From the NCBI RefSeq assembly GCF_900111745.1, contig NZ_FOIJ01000007.1, forward strand, positions 402,204-466,203: DNA of 64,000 nt, read 5' to 3'. The DNA is from Stigmatella erecta (lineage in GTDB: Bacteria > Myxococcota > Myxococcia > Myxococcales > Myxococcaceae). Made by a program: the position numbers and the translations under genes. Every line of letters begins with the position of its first letter. The stretch's first letter is position 1. Positions 47,855 through 58,510 of this stretch are shown here, piece by piece. The notes under the pieces are model-generated. The model was not told where the DNA came from. It did not search any database and saw only the letters and a list, made by a program, of their open reading frames with translations.

Positions 47855-49198
47855 GTGCAACAGCCCCCCCTTCCCCCCGATGCCCTCTGGCCCGACACCG
47901 AAATCGACACCTGGCGCTTGCTGGACCGGGCCGGCTGCGGCACCTACGGGGCCGTGTACCGTGCCGTCCGGAACGGACAGGACCCCGTGGCCCTCAAGCT
48001 GGCGCTCTACCCCGGGGACAAACGCTTCGAGCGCGAGGCGGAGCTCCTGCGCCGCATCCACCACCCTTCTGTCCCGCGCATGCAGGCGTCCGGCCAATGG
48101 GTGGGCGGCCCCTGGGAGAAGTCCTATCCGTACCTCGTCATGGACTGGGCGGACGGCGTGCCCCTGTACCAGTGGGCCCGCTCGACCCACCCCACCGGCC
48201 GCCAGGTCCTCCAAATCCTCGCGAAGCTGGGCCGTGCCCTCCAGGCCACCCACGAGGCGGGCTGCCTGCACCGGGACGTGAAGGGCGACAACGTGCTCGT
48301 GGGCCCCGGGGGGCGGCTCACCCTCGTCGATTTCGGGTGCGGGACGTATCCCGGTGCCCCCCCCCTCACCGAAGGCCCGCTGGCCCCCGGCACGCGCCCC
48401 TACCGGAGCCCGCAGGCGCTGAAGCACCAACGCTCGCCCTGGCGCAACATCACCCCGTATGAGGCCAGCGCCGCGGACGATGTCTATGCCCTGGGCGTCA
48501 CCGCCTACCGGATGGTCACCGGGCTGTATCCCCCGCCGTCGATCGAGAAAGCGGCCCGGCCTCTGGCCCATACGCTCAACCCGAACGTGCGCCCGGAGCT
48601 CTCGGCGCTCATCGAGCGGATGCTCTCGGAGTCGCCCTGGCGGCGCGGCAGCGCGGAAGAGCTGGCCCAGGCGCTGGAGGCCACCGCGGCGGGCGCGGGC
48701 CCCGAGGCGGATGCCCCCTTCGTCATCACCGAGCAGGTGCGGACCCATGTCCTGCCCACCACCGTGCGCGCGGCCCCGCCTCGCTGGCGGGAGCTGGCAC
48801 GGCTCACCCCGGCCTTCGCCGCCGTGGCTGCCTACGCGCTGATCTACTTCTCGCTGCAGGAGGCGCCCCAGACGCCCGGGGCCTTCCCGCTGAAGGCACG
48901 GCCCGAGGAGTCGCGGAAGGTGGGCATGGCCCGGGCGGCGGCCGATGCGGCCCGCTTCTTCCCGCTCACGCCAGCGCCTTCGGTGGTCCCTGTGGTGGCC
49001 TACGACATGCCCTCCCGCGCCCTGAAGGGCCAGAAGCGGCCGCCCTGCCGGCCACGGGGCGAGGTGGAGATCAACGGCGGCTGCTGGGTCCGGCTGGATC
49101 TGGAGTTGCCCTGCCGGGACGCAGGCTACGAATACAAGGGCAAGTGTTACGTCCCGCTGATCGCCGAAGAGCGCCCGGATACGTCGGGCTTGCGCTAA
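47855..49198 (+). CDS. Membrane-anchored Ser/Thr protein kinase with cysteine-bearing C-terminal domain
   Basis: Encodes 447 residues. Hanks-type kinase motifs: glycine loop AGCGTYGAVY, Lys48 in VALKLAL, catalytic HRDVKGDN (Asp141, Asn146), DFG (Asp159) and RPYRSPQALK in place of APE. A single membrane helix lies at about residues 317-334. Beyond it, about 110 residues face outward, ending in a four-Cys segment (PPCRPRG, GGCWVRLDL, LPCRDAGY, GKCYVPL). This layout recurs in myxobacterial kinases. The start is GTG at 47855 with a weak GAGG. Confidence 0.9.
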   Translation: MQQPPLPPDALWPDTEIDTWRLLDRAGCGTYGAVYRAVRNGQDPVALKLALYPGDKRFEREAELLRRIHHPSVPRMQASGQWVGGPWEKSYPYLVMDWADGVPLYQWARSTHPTGRQVLQILAKLGRALQATHEAGCLHRDVKGDNVLVGPGGRLTLVDFGCGTYPGAPPLTEGPLAPGTRPYRSPQALKHQRSPWRNITPYEASAADDVYALGVTAYRMVTGLYPPPSIEKAARPLAHTLNPNVRPELSALIERMLSESPWRRGSAEELAQALEATAAGAGPEADAPFVITEQVRTHVLPTTVRAAPPRWRELARLTPAFAAVAAYALIYFSLQEAPQTPGAFPLKARPEESRKVGMARAAADAARFFPLTPAPSVVPVVAYDMPSRALKGQKRPPCRPRGEVEINGGCWVRLDLELPCRDAGYEYKGKCYVPLIAEERPDTSGLR

Positions 49199-49210
49199 AT
49201 CCTCTCGCAG

Positions 49211-49233
49211 CGTGCGTCAAACATAGACGCACG
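49211..49233. terminator. Perfect 8-bp hairpin after the kinase gene
   Basis: CGTGCGTC (49211-49218) pairs with GACGCACG (49226-49233) over a seven-base loop, 13 bases past the kinase stop. It may terminate the kinase transcript or be an operator for the amylase gene 108 bases on. No T-run follows. Confidence 0.45.
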
Positions 49234-49340
49234 GCGTCAATCCCCTGCCTGCCTTGTCTTTGGTGTGACAGGGCGGTAGGGGGGCTGCGTGGCATGTCCC
49301 CCGCCACGCACCCGCGCCTCCGCGCGAGGAGAAGAACATC

Positions 49341-52280
49341 ATGACGCCTTGGAGAGTCCGCCCTCTGGCGCTGGCCATGCTCCTGACCGGGCTGAGCCCA
49401 GCCGCCTTCGCTGGCACCGCCACCGTTTATTACTACACACCTTACAAAGCATGGAGCAGCGCCTACCTTCACCACAATGCCAGTGGGACGTGGACCTCCG
49501 TTCCTGGCACGCCGCTGAGCGCCGCCTGTTCTCAATGGATGGTCAAGGTCGTCACCACCGGGACGGAGAGCACCTTCCAGGCCACCTTCACGGATGGGCA
49601 AAACCGCTGGGACAACCCCAACAACCAATCGGGCACCAACTACGTCATCCCCACGCAGGGGACCCATCAGGTCAAGAACGGGCAGTTGATCTCCAACGCG
49701 GGCAATCCGTGCTCCACGGGCACCTCCCAAGCCGAGGTGTTTTATTACACCAAGAGCCGCGGCTGGAGCACCGTCAACCTCCACTACGCGCCCACGGGGG
49801 GCAGCTGGACCACCCCTCCCGGGGAAGCGATGAACGAGCAGGCCTGCACGGACTGGGTCAAGAAGACGGTGTCCCTCGGCTCCGCCACTGGACTGACCGC
49901 GACGTTCAACAACGGCTCCGTCTGGGATAACAACGGCAACGCCAACTACATGCTGGGCACCGGGCTGAGCACCGTGAAGGATGGCATCGTCACGGCGAAT
50001 GCCGCGTCACCCTGTGCCGCCCAGCCGCCGGACACCACGCCCCCCTCCGTCCCCTCGGGCGTGCGCGCCTCGGTGAGCTACACCCAGATTCAGCTCACCT
50101 GGACGCCCTCCACGGATGACCGGGGCGTGACGGGCTACGACATCACGCGCACGGGTGGCACCCAGGGAACGAAGGTGCTGAGCTCCGGTACGGCCTCCCT
50201 CAGCGACGCCGGCCTGGAGGCGCGCACCGCCTACAGCTACACCCTCCGCGCCGTGGATGCGGCGGGCAACAAGTCCTCCGCCAGCGCCGCCGTCCAGGCC
50301 ACCACGGGCGATGCGCCCCCCGCTCCCGCAGGCGGCCAGCCCCTGGGAGGCGACATCCGGGGCGACTCCATCTACTTCGTCATGACCGCGCGCTTCTACG
50401 ATGGCGATGCGTCCAACAACCGCGGCGGCAGCATGCACACCCAGTCGGGCAACGCCGCTAACAACGATCCGATGTTCCGGGGGGACTTCAAGGGGCTCAT
50501 CCAGAAGCTGGACTACATCAAGGCCCTGGGCTTCTCCGCCATCTGGATCACCCCGGTGGTGCTCAACCGCTCGGACTATGACTACCACGGCTACCATGGC
50601 TGGGATTTCAGCAAGGTCGATCCGCGCCTGGAGTCGCCCGGGGCGTCCTACCAGGAGCTGATCAACGCCGCCCACGCCAAGGGCATCAAGATCATCCAGG
50701 ACGTGGTGTACAACCACTCCAGCCGCTGGGGCGCCAAGGGGCTGTGGTCCGCCAAGGTCTACGGCGTGCGCGACAGCCAGTGGTCCTGGTACTACGACGC
50801 GCCCGTCTCCGGCTTCGAATACAACGGGCTCACCGTCGAGCCCACCAACGGCAAGTCCTATTACAACGGCGATCTCTGGTCCACGGCGGAGCCCGCAGGC
50901 AACACCTGCCGCAACTGGGGCGTGCCCACGGGCGCCTACAGCCAGGAAGGCTACCGCGTCTACCATTGCCAGTGGCCCAACCCCACCTCGGGCATGTTCC
51001 CGCCGCAGTACTTCCACCAGTGCTGGATTGGCAACTGGGAGGGCGAGGACTCGCGCAGCTGCTGGATTCACGAGGACCTGGCGGACTTCAACACCGAGAG
51101 CACGCCGGTGCAGAGCTTCCTCATCAACACCTACAACCAATACATCGGCATGGGGGTGGATGGCTTCCGCATCGATACCGCCGTCCACATTCCGCGCGTC
51201 ACCTGGAACCGCCGCTTCCTGCCCGCCGCCCGCCAGTACGCCGAGCAGCGCTTTGGCGCCAAGGGCAAGGACTTCTTCATGTTCGGCGAGGTGGGCTCGT
51301 TCGTGAATGACAAGTGGAACCGTGGCTCCGTCAACCACTCCGCCCAGTTCTTCACCTGGAAGGAGCGCAAGGACTACACCTCCAATGACGTGCAGGCCGC
51401 GCTCGACCAGTACACCTACGAGAACTCGCTGGGCACCAGCAACCAGCCCACCTCCACCAATGCCTTCCTCCAGGGCAATGCCTATCACACGCCGGATCAC
51501 AGCCAGTTCTCGGGCATGAGCGTGATTGACATGCGCATGCACATGAACTTCGGCGAGGCCAGCAACGCCTTCTGGAATGGCAAGGATTCGGACGACAGCT
51601 ACAACGACGCCACCTACAACGTCGTGTATGTGGATTCCCACGACTACGGCCCCAACAAGTCCTCGACGCGCTACGCGGGCGGCACCGGCGCGTGGGCGGA
51701 GAACATGAGCCTGATGTGGACGTTCCGGGGCATCCCGACGCTGTATTACGGCTCGGAGATCGAATTCCAGCAGGGCAAGCCCATCGACTGCGGCCCCACG
51801 TGCCCGCTGGCCACCACGGGCCGGGCCTATTACGGAGACAACCTCGAAGGGAGCGTGGCGGCCTCGGACTTCGGCACGGTGTCCAGCGCCTCGGGCAAGG
51901 TGGCGGAGACGCTGAACAAGCCGCTGGTGAAGCACCTCCAGCGCCTCAACCAGCTCCGCCGCCGCGTTCCCGCGCTTCAGAAGGGCCAGTACTCGACCGA
52001 CGGCGTCTCGGGCACCATGGCCTTCAAGCGCCGCTTCACGGACACCGCCACGGGCGTGGACAGCTTCGCCCTGGTGACGATCTCCGGGGGCGCCACCTTC
52101 AGCGGCGTGCCCAACGGCACCTACAAGGATGCCATCACCGGGGACGTGAAGACGGTGAGCAACGGCACGCTGAGCGCCAGCGTGTCGGGCCAGGGCAACC
52201 TCCGGGTGTACGTGCTGGATCTCCCGGGCAACCCCGCCCCGGGGAAGATCGGCGCGGACGGCCCGTACCTGAAGCCGTAG
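49341..52280 (+). CDS. Secreted alpha-amylase (GH13) with two starch-binding modules and a fibronectin III domain
   Basis: Encodes 979 residues. A signal peptide (RPLALAMLLTGLSPAAFA) leads to two tandem CBM25-like modules (TATVYYYTPYKAWSSAYLHH and AEVFYYTKSRGWSTVNLHY), an FnIII domain (PPSVPSGVRASVSYTQIQLTW) and the GH13 barrel. Catalytic residues are Asp612 (GFRIDTAVH), Glu650 (FMFGEVG) and Asp768 (YVDSHDYG); DVVYNHSS is region I. A C-terminal beta domain closes the protein. It should bind and cut raw starch or glycogen outside the cell, supplying maltodextrins. GAGGAGAAG lies a few bases before the ATG. Confidence 0.94.
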   Translation: MTPWRVRPLALAMLLTGLSPAAFAGTATVYYYTPYKAWSSAYLHHNASGTWTSVPGTPLSAACSQWMVKVVTTGTESTFQATFTDGQNRWDNPNNQSGTNYVIPTQGTHQVKNGQLISNAGNPCSTGTSQAEVFYYTKSRGWSTVNLHYAPTGGSWTTPPGEAMNEQACTDWVKKTVSLGSATGLTATFNNGSVWDNNGNANYMLGTGLSTVKDGIVTANAASPCAAQPPDTTPPSVPSGVRASVSYTQIQLTWTPSTDDRGVTGYDITRTGGTQGTKVLSSGTASLSDAGLEARTAYSYTLRAVDAAGNKSSASAAVQATTGDAPPAPAGGQPLGGDIRGDSIYFVMTARFYDGDASNNRGGSMHTQSGNAANNDPMFRGDFKGLIQKLDYIKALGFSAIWITPVVLNRSDYDYHGYHGWDFSKVDPRLESPGASYQELINAAHAKGIKIIQDVVYNHSSRWGAKGLWSAKVYGVRDSQWSWYYDAPVSGFEYNGLTVEPTNGKSYYNGDLWSTAEPAGNTCRNWGVPTGAYSQEGYRVYHCQWPNPTSGMFPPQYFHQCWIGNWEGEDSRSCWIHEDLADFNTESTPVQSFLINTYNQYIGMGVDGFRIDTAVHIPRVTWNRRFLPAARQYAEQRFGAKGKDFFMFGEVGSFVNDKWNRGSVNHSAQFFTWKERKDYTSNDVQAALDQYTYENSLGTSNQPTSTNAFLQGNAYHTPDHSQFSGMSVIDMRMHMNFGEASNAFWNGKDSDDSYNDATYNVVYVDSHDYGPNKSSTRYAGGTGAWAENMSLMWTFRGIPTLYYGSEIEFQQGKPIDCGPTCPLATTGRAYYGDNLEGSVAASDFGTVSSASGKVAETLNKPLVKHLQRLNQLRRRVPALQKGQYSTDGVSGTMAFKRRFTDTATGVDSFALVTISGGATFSGVPNGTYKDAITGDVKTVSNGTLSASVSGQGNLRVYVLDLPGNPAPGKIGADGPYLKP

Positions 52281-52290
52281 GCGCATTGGC

Positions 52291-52323
52291 CACCCCCTCC
52301 AGGCTCCTGGCGTGGAGGGGGTG
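52291..52323. terminator. Stable hairpin after the amylase gene
   Basis: CACCCCCTCCA (52291-52301) and TGGAGGGGGTG (52313-52323) form a perfect 11-bp stem with an 11-base loop, 10 bases past the amylase stop. It lacks a T-run but fits a terminator in this GC-rich genome. Confidence 0.6.
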
Positions 52324-52575
52324 TCAAGAGAGTGCGTGAGCGCCCCGCCACAACCGTCCGTCCGTCATCGCTTCGGAGCGCGAACCGGTTTCGAAGGACT
52401 CACTGTTCTCACCGGAATTTCTTCGAGTCCTTATATTAACGGATACTCCTTTTTTTGCCGCAAACTGGTCATCCCGGACATCCTGCCCGCGAGACAAGCC
52501 TGCGTTCACTCCTATAGTTCCCCCCGCGAGTTGAAACACGTTGAGACGGTTTGCCGTACTGGGGGGAGCCGAATT

Positions 52576-55407
52576 ATGAGAATTCGAGAGTCGAAGCCGC
52601 GCTTGTGGCCGTTGTTTGTCTTTGGGTGGCTGGTGGGCTGCGGCAGTGAGGTGAGCCGGGAGGAGCCCCTGCCGTCCGCGGCCCCCGCCCCGCGCTGGCA
52701 ATCCCTCACACCGCCCTCCAGCATGGACAGCCGTGGCAAGGACTTCTGGTTGGCCTTCCCCGGCAACTATGGCTACTCCACCCCCACGTTGACGCTTTTC
52801 ATCACCGGTGAGAAAGCCACCACGGGCAAGGTGGAGATTCCCGGTGCCGGCTTCTCCCGGGACTTCGCGATCGTCCCGGGCCAGGCCACCCCCATCACGC
52901 TCCCCGGCACGGCGCAGCTCACCACCTCGGATCTGGTGGAGAACAAGGGCATCCACCTCACGGCCGGCGAGGAGATCGCCGTCTACGGGCTGAACCGCGT
53001 CAAGGCCTCCACGGACGCGTTCCTGGGCCTGCCCACGGACATCCTGGGCCGGGATTACCTGGCGCTCGGCTTCAAGAACACCGGCGTCGTCAACGGCACG
53101 CAGTTCGGCCTGGTGGCCACCGAGGACGGCACGGTCGTCACCATCACCCCCGCCGCCAAGGCCGGCTCCCGGCAGGAAGCGGTGCCCTACTCCATCACCC
53201 TGGGCCGGGGGCAGACGTATCAGCTGCGGAGCACCCAGTCGGACCAAGCGGACCTCTCCGGCTCCTCCATCCAGTCCAACCACCCCATCGCCGTGTTTGG
53301 CGGCCACGAGTGCGCCAACATCCCCGATGGGGACACGTATGCGTGTGACCACCTCGTCGAGCAACTCCCCCCCACGACGACCTGGGGCAAGAGCTTCGCG
53401 AGCGTGCCGCTCAAGAGCCGCAACAACGGAGATACCTTCCGCTTCGTGGCGGCCAAGAACGGCACCCAGGTGAGCATCAACGGCGCGGTGGTGGCCACCC
53501 TCGGCCGGGGCCAGGTCCACCAGCAGATCATCCAGGGCATGGCGCACATCTCCGCCACCGAGCCCATTCTCGTGGCCCAGTACTCGAACAGCTCCAGCTA
53601 TGACGGGGTGACGTCCGACCCGTTCATGATGCTCATTCCACCCTATGAGCAGTTCCTGGCGAACTACACGGTGACCGCCCCTCCGGGCGGCTTCCAGTAC
53701 AACTTCATCAACGTGGTGGTGCCCTCGGCGGCCGTCAAAAGCTTTCAGCTCGACGGAGTCCCCGTCCCGGAGGGCGAGTTCACCGTCATCGGGGTGAGCG
53801 GCTTCTCGGGCGCCCAGCTCACGGTGGGCAACGGCGCGCACCGGATGGCGGCGGACCTTCCCTTCGGCGCCTTCATGTATGGGTTCGACGACTATGACTC
53901 CTACGGCTACGCCGGAGGCATGTCGCTGGCGCCCGTCGCCGTAGCCGCCAGCCTCACCGTCACCCCGCCGGACAGCCAGGGCCCCCTCCAGGAGAAGCAC
54001 TGCCTCACGGCGACCCTGCTGGATCAGTATTCACAGCCCGTCACGGGGGTGCGCGTGGACTGGACGGTGAGCGGCGTGCACGCGCTCGCCGGGTTCGGCA
54101 ACACCGACGGCGAGGGACAGAATGTCTTCTGTTACACGGGCACCCTGCCGGGGGACGACACCATCGCCGCCTCCGTGGGCTCGCTGTCCGGGACGGGTGC
54201 GCGGACGTGGCTCTCTCCGGCGCCGGCCAACCAGCCCCCGGTGGCCCTCTGCCAGAACATCACGCTGGGCGGCGCCTGCGGGCCGGTGAACGGCTCGGTG
54301 AACCGTGGCTCGTATGATCCCGACCCGGGGGACACCATCACCTGCGTCCAGACGCCGGGCGGGCCGTACATGCCGGGAACGACTTCGGTGACGCTCACCT
54401 GCAAGGACGCGGCGGGCCTGTCCTCCTCGTGCCAGGCAACGGTGACGGTGCTGCGGGGCACGGCCCCGGCGGAGACCGCCCTGGTGCTCAACGGCGAGAG
54501 CCACATGAAGCTCCAGTGCGGCGTGGATGCCTGGAATGATCCCGGCGCCTCCGCCACGGACATGTGCGGCAACGCGCTGGACATCCGCAAGTTCAACTCC
54601 GGCGATGACGACATGGACGGCGTGCCGGGCAGCGAGGATCCGGACGACCACGGGCCGGGCCCCAACATGTCCGCCGAGGGCACCTACTCGGTGCAGTACA
54701 TGGCCATCGACTCGCAGTGGCACGTGGTGAGCGCCGTCCGCAAGGTGACGGTGGAGGACACCCTGGCCCCCACCCTGACCCTCCACGGCCCCGCGGAGAT
54801 GACCGCCGCGTGCGGCCACACGTTCGTGGACCCCGGCGTCACCGCCCACGATGCGTGCTACGGCGACGTCACCGCCTCCGTCGTCAAGCAGGGCCGGGTC
54901 CAGCCCCGCACGGTGGGCACCTACACGCTCACCTACTCGGTGAAGGATGCCTCGTCCAACGGGGCCCCGCCGCTGACGCGCCAGGTGGTGGTGGAGGACA
55001 AGCAGGGCCCGGCCGTGGAGCCCAAGCTCGTCACCCTGTGGCCCGCCACGGGGGACCTGCGCACGGTGCGGCTCAGCGACTGCGCTCAGGCCACCGACGC
55101 GTGCGAGTACTGGACGGACCTCCAGTCCCAGGGAACCCTCACCTCCATCACCAGCGACGAGCCGGAGGATGCGTCGGGCGAGGCGGACGGAAACACGAAG
55201 AACGACATGCACATCACCGGCAAGGCGTCCGCCTTGGTCCGCGCCGAGCGCAACACCGCCGGCAACGGCCGCGTCTACACCCTGCACTTCACGGTGAAGG
55301 ACCGCGCGGGCAACGCCACGGCCAGCAGTTGCAAGGTGCAGGTGCCCGTGTCCGAGCAGGTGCCCGCCGGGGATGACGGCCTGGACGGCGGCTACAGCAT
55401 CCCGTGA
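52576..55407 (+). CDS. Cell-surface lipoprotein with IgGFc-binding-like N-terminal domain and Ig/HYR-like repeats
   Basis: Encodes 943 residues. The start RLWPLFVFGWLVGCGSE is a lipoprotein signal with Cys at about residue 22. Residues about 45-460 match the IgGFc-binding N-terminal domain common in bacterial adhesins: GKDFWLAFPGNY, FITGEKATTGKVEIPG, GIHLTAGEEIAVYGLN, HPIAVFGGHECANIP, PYEQFLANYTVTAP. Then come a big-1-like Ig domain, HYR-like modules with paired cysteines, a DDDMDGVPGSEDPDDHGPG stretch like a thrombospondin type 3 calcium loop, and further Ig-like domains. ATG at 52576 follows GGGGGGAG. The AT-rich segment at 52420-52470 probably holds the promoter. Role inferred: adhesion or prey contact. 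Confidence 0.85.
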   Translation: MRIRESKPRLWPLFVFGWLVGCGSEVSREEPLPSAAPAPRWQSLTPPSSMDSRGKDFWLAFPGNYGYSTPTLTLFITGEKATTGKVEIPGAGFSRDFAIVPGQATPITLPGTAQLTTSDLVENKGIHLTAGEEIAVYGLNRVKASTDAFLGLPTDILGRDYLALGFKNTGVVNGTQFGLVATEDGTVVTITPAAKAGSRQEAVPYSITLGRGQTYQLRSTQSDQADLSGSSIQSNHPIAVFGGHECANIPDGDTYACDHLVEQLPPTTTWGKSFASVPLKSRNNGDTFRFVAAKNGTQVSINGAVVATLGRGQVHQQIIQGMAHISATEPILVAQYSNSSSYDGVTSDPFMMLIPPYEQFLANYTVTAPPGGFQYNFINVVVPSAAVKSFQLDGVPVPEGEFTVIGVSGFSGAQLTVGNGAHRMAADLPFGAFMYGFDDYDSYGYAGGMSLAPVAVAASLTVTPPDSQGPLQEKHCLTATLLDQYSQPVTGVRVDWTVSGVHALAGFGNTDGEGQNVFCYTGTLPGDDTIAASVGSLSGTGARTWLSPAPANQPPVALCQNITLGGACGPVNGSVNRGSYDPDPGDTITCVQTPGGPYMPGTTSVTLTCKDAAGLSSSCQATVTVLRGTAPAETALVLNGESHMKLQCGVDAWNDPGASATDMCGNALDIRKFNSGDDDMDGVPGSEDPDDHGPGPNMSAEGTYSVQYMAIDSQWHVVSAVRKVTVEDTLAPTLTLHGPAEMTAACGHTFVDPGVTAHDACYGDVTASVVKQGRVQPRTVGTYTLTYSVKDASSNGAPPLTRQVVVEDKQGPAVEPKLVTLWPATGDLRTVRLSDCAQATDACEYWTDLQSQGTLTSITSDEPEDASGEADGNTKNDMHITGKASALVRAERNTAGNGRVYTLHFTVKDRAGNATASSCKVQVPVSEQVPAGDDGLDGGYSIP

Positions 55408-55452
55408 GTCCGGGGCTCCCAGGTGGCGGCACGCCGTCCACCGGGGAGCGTT

Positions 55453-56133
55453 TCAGGGGGGCGCCGCACGCCCCCCACCCTGGCGGCGCCACTCCTCCCG
55501 GCGCCGCTCCTGAAGTTCCCGGCGCACGAGGGCCTCCTCGCGCTGCCGGGGCAATTCCTTCAGCCGCCCCCGGTGCATCTGCACGCTCAGCTCGAGCACC
55601 CCCTGATCGCGCTCGGGAAGCTGGCTCCCGTACTCGCTCAGCAGCATGCCCGCGAACACGAGGTAGTCCTCCGAGAGCTTGCGGCGGAAGTCGTAGTACT
55701 GGTGGATCTCCTCCTCCGTGGCATCGCCTGCCTGGATCTTCCCGAAGAGGGTGTTCTGGCGCCGCTCCTGTTCGGCGCGCGCCTGGAGCTCTCGCGGATC
55801 CTTCGTGGGCGCGGCGGTCGTCCAGTACAGGTTGTCCGGAATCCGGGACCGCAAGGTCTCCATGTTGACCGGATACCCCGGCGCGGGCTCCTCCGCCGGC
55901 TCGGACAAAGGGCTCTGGACGGGCTGCGGCCCTGGCTCCGGAGGCTTTGACGCGGGTGCTAACGCCGGCGGGGGCAGGGACGCCTGGCCCGCGGGCGCGG
56001 GCGCGGGCGCGGTGGTGGAGGGCGTCTCCCGCGGTGCCGCGAGCCACAGCCAAAGGCTCACACCCAGGACCAGGAAAAGGGCCACGGCCGCGACGCGCTG
56101 CGGCAATGACTTCCTAGAAACATTCATGCCCAT
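55453..56133 (-). CDS. Single-pass membrane protein of unknown function
   Basis: Encodes about 226 residues. One membrane helix near the N-terminus (VAAVALFLVLGVSLWLWLA) is followed by a Pro/Ala-rich linker of about 60 residues (APAPAPAGQASLPPPALAP), then a charged helical domain (YWTTAAPTKDPRELQARAEQ; DATEEEIHQYYDFRRKLSEDYL) ending in an Arg/Glu-rich coil. I recognise no family. The linker-plus-helical layout is common in myxobacterial periplasmic proteins. A 5-base-loop hairpin GGGGGGCG/CGCCCCCC at 55456-55476 covers its last codons and may terminate the converging lipoprotein gene. Start chosen at ATG 56133; 56127 is equally possible. Confidence 0.65.
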   Translation of the reverse strand: MGMNVSRKSLPQRVAAVALFLVLGVSLWLWLAAPRETPSTTAPAPAPAGQASLPPPALAPASKPPEPGPQPVQSPLSEPAEEPAPGYPVNMETLRSRIPDNLYWTTAAPTKDPRELQARAEQERRQNTLFGKIQAGDATEEEIHQYYDFRRKLSEDYLVFAGMLLSEYGSQLPERDQGVLELSVQMHRGRLKELPRQREEALVRRELQERRREEWRRQGGGRAAPP

Positions 56134-56228
56134 CTCGGCCGCATCTCCTGCTGACACATGAACAACCCCTATCCCCTTTCGCCTTCACGGGATAGCCTGG
56201 AATTCTCCCCAAACCGGAGCGGTCTATC

Positions 56229-57539
<1,311 letters not shown>

Positions 57540-57594
57540 TCCGCGCTCCAGGAAGTTCCCGGGGGGCCAGCGCCCGTGCCAGGCTGCGCCTCCC

Positions 57595-58356
57595 ATGAGC
57601 GTCCGCGTCGAGAAGAACGGCCCCATCACCACCGTCGTTCTCCACCGTCCCGAGGTCCGCAATGCCGTGGACGGCCCCACCGCGCACGCTCTGGCGGAAG
57701 CCTTCCTCGCCTTCGATCAGGATCCCCACGCGCACGTGGGGGTGCTGTGGGGCGAGGGAGGCACCTTCTGTGCCGGCGCCGACCTCAAGGCGGTGGCCGA
57801 AGGCCGGATGAACCGGCTGGCCCCGGATGGGGACGGCCCCATGGGCCCCTCGCGCATGCGGCTCGGCAAGCCCGTCATCGCCGCCCTGTCGGGCCACGCG
57901 GTCGCGGGCGGCCTGGAGCTGGCGCTCTGGTGTGACTTGCGCGTGGCGGAGGAGGACGCCGTCCTGGGTGTCTTCTGCCGCCGCTGGGGGGTGCCCCTCA
58001 TCGATGGGGGAACGGTCCGGCTGCCACGGCTCATCGGCCTGTCGCGCGCCCTGGACCTCATCCTCACCGGCCGCCCGGTGTCCGCCCAGGAAGCGCTCGC
58101 CATGGGGCTCGTCAACCGCGTGGTCCCCCGGGGCACCGCGCGCGAGGCGGCCGAGGCGCTGGCCCGGGAGCTCTCCGCCTTCCCCCAAGCCTGCCTGCTC
58201 GCAGACCGGCACTCCGCGTATGAGCAGGCGGGGCTCCCCCTGGAGACCGCCCTCCAGCGCGAGTTCGAGCGGGGCCGCCCGGTGCTGGAGACCGAGTCCG
58301 TGAAGGGGGCCCAGCGCTTCGCCCAGGGCGCGGGCCGCCACGGCCGTTTCGAGTAG
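57595..58356 (+). CDS. Enoyl-CoA hydratase/isomerase (crotonase) family protein
   Basis: Encodes 253 residues. The crotonase oxyanion-hole segments are GEGGTFCAGADLKAV and IAALSGHAVAGGLELALWCDLRVAEEDAVLG, followed by RRWGVPLIDGGTVRLPRLIG (Asp in place of the second catalytic Glu of true hydratases). The substitution leaves hydration uncertain; isomerase or other crotonase chemistry is possible. Cytoplasmic. No partner genes of beta-oxidation lie beside it. Confidence 0.88.
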   Translation: MSVRVEKNGPITTVVLHRPEVRNAVDGPTAHALAEAFLAFDQDPHAHVGVLWGEGGTFCAGADLKAVAEGRMNRLAPDGDGPMGPSRMRLGKPVIAALSGHAVAGGLELALWCDLRVAEEDAVLGVFCRRWGVPLIDGGTVRLPRLIGLSRALDLILTGRPVSAQEALAMGLVNRVVPRGTAREAAEALARELSAFPQACLLADRHSAYEQAGLPLETALQREFERGRPVLETESVKGAQRFAQGAGRHGRFE

Positions 58357-58443
58357 TTCCGCGCCCCCCCGTCACACCGGCCAGGACTCCCGGTGGCCGC
58401 CCCTTTTTCCTGGGGTGGACTGGCACTTCTTGCCACTTGAAAG

Positions 58444-58472
58444 ATTTGCCCAGCAAATATACCTTATTTGCA
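58444..58472. promoter_or_regulatory. Operator candidate upstream of the Lrp-type regulator
   Basis: ATTTGC (58444-58449) and GCAAAT (58453-58458) form a perfect inverted repeat with a three-base spacer; a third half-site ATTTGCA follows at 58466-58472. Lrp/AsnC dimers bind pairs of such AT-rich half-sites and often repress their own promoter. A separate TGGCA/TGCCA palindrome lies just upstream (58421-58435). Confidence 0.5.
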
Positions 58473-58510
58473 GTTCACCTCGGGCGCTTATAAAAATAAG
58501 GTCAAAGGCG

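Noticed and set aside
58421..58434. Sigma-54-like TGGCAC...TTGC sequence upstream of the Lrp gene
   Set aside because: The GG and GC elements are eight bases apart instead of the required ten, so it is better read as a short palindrome.
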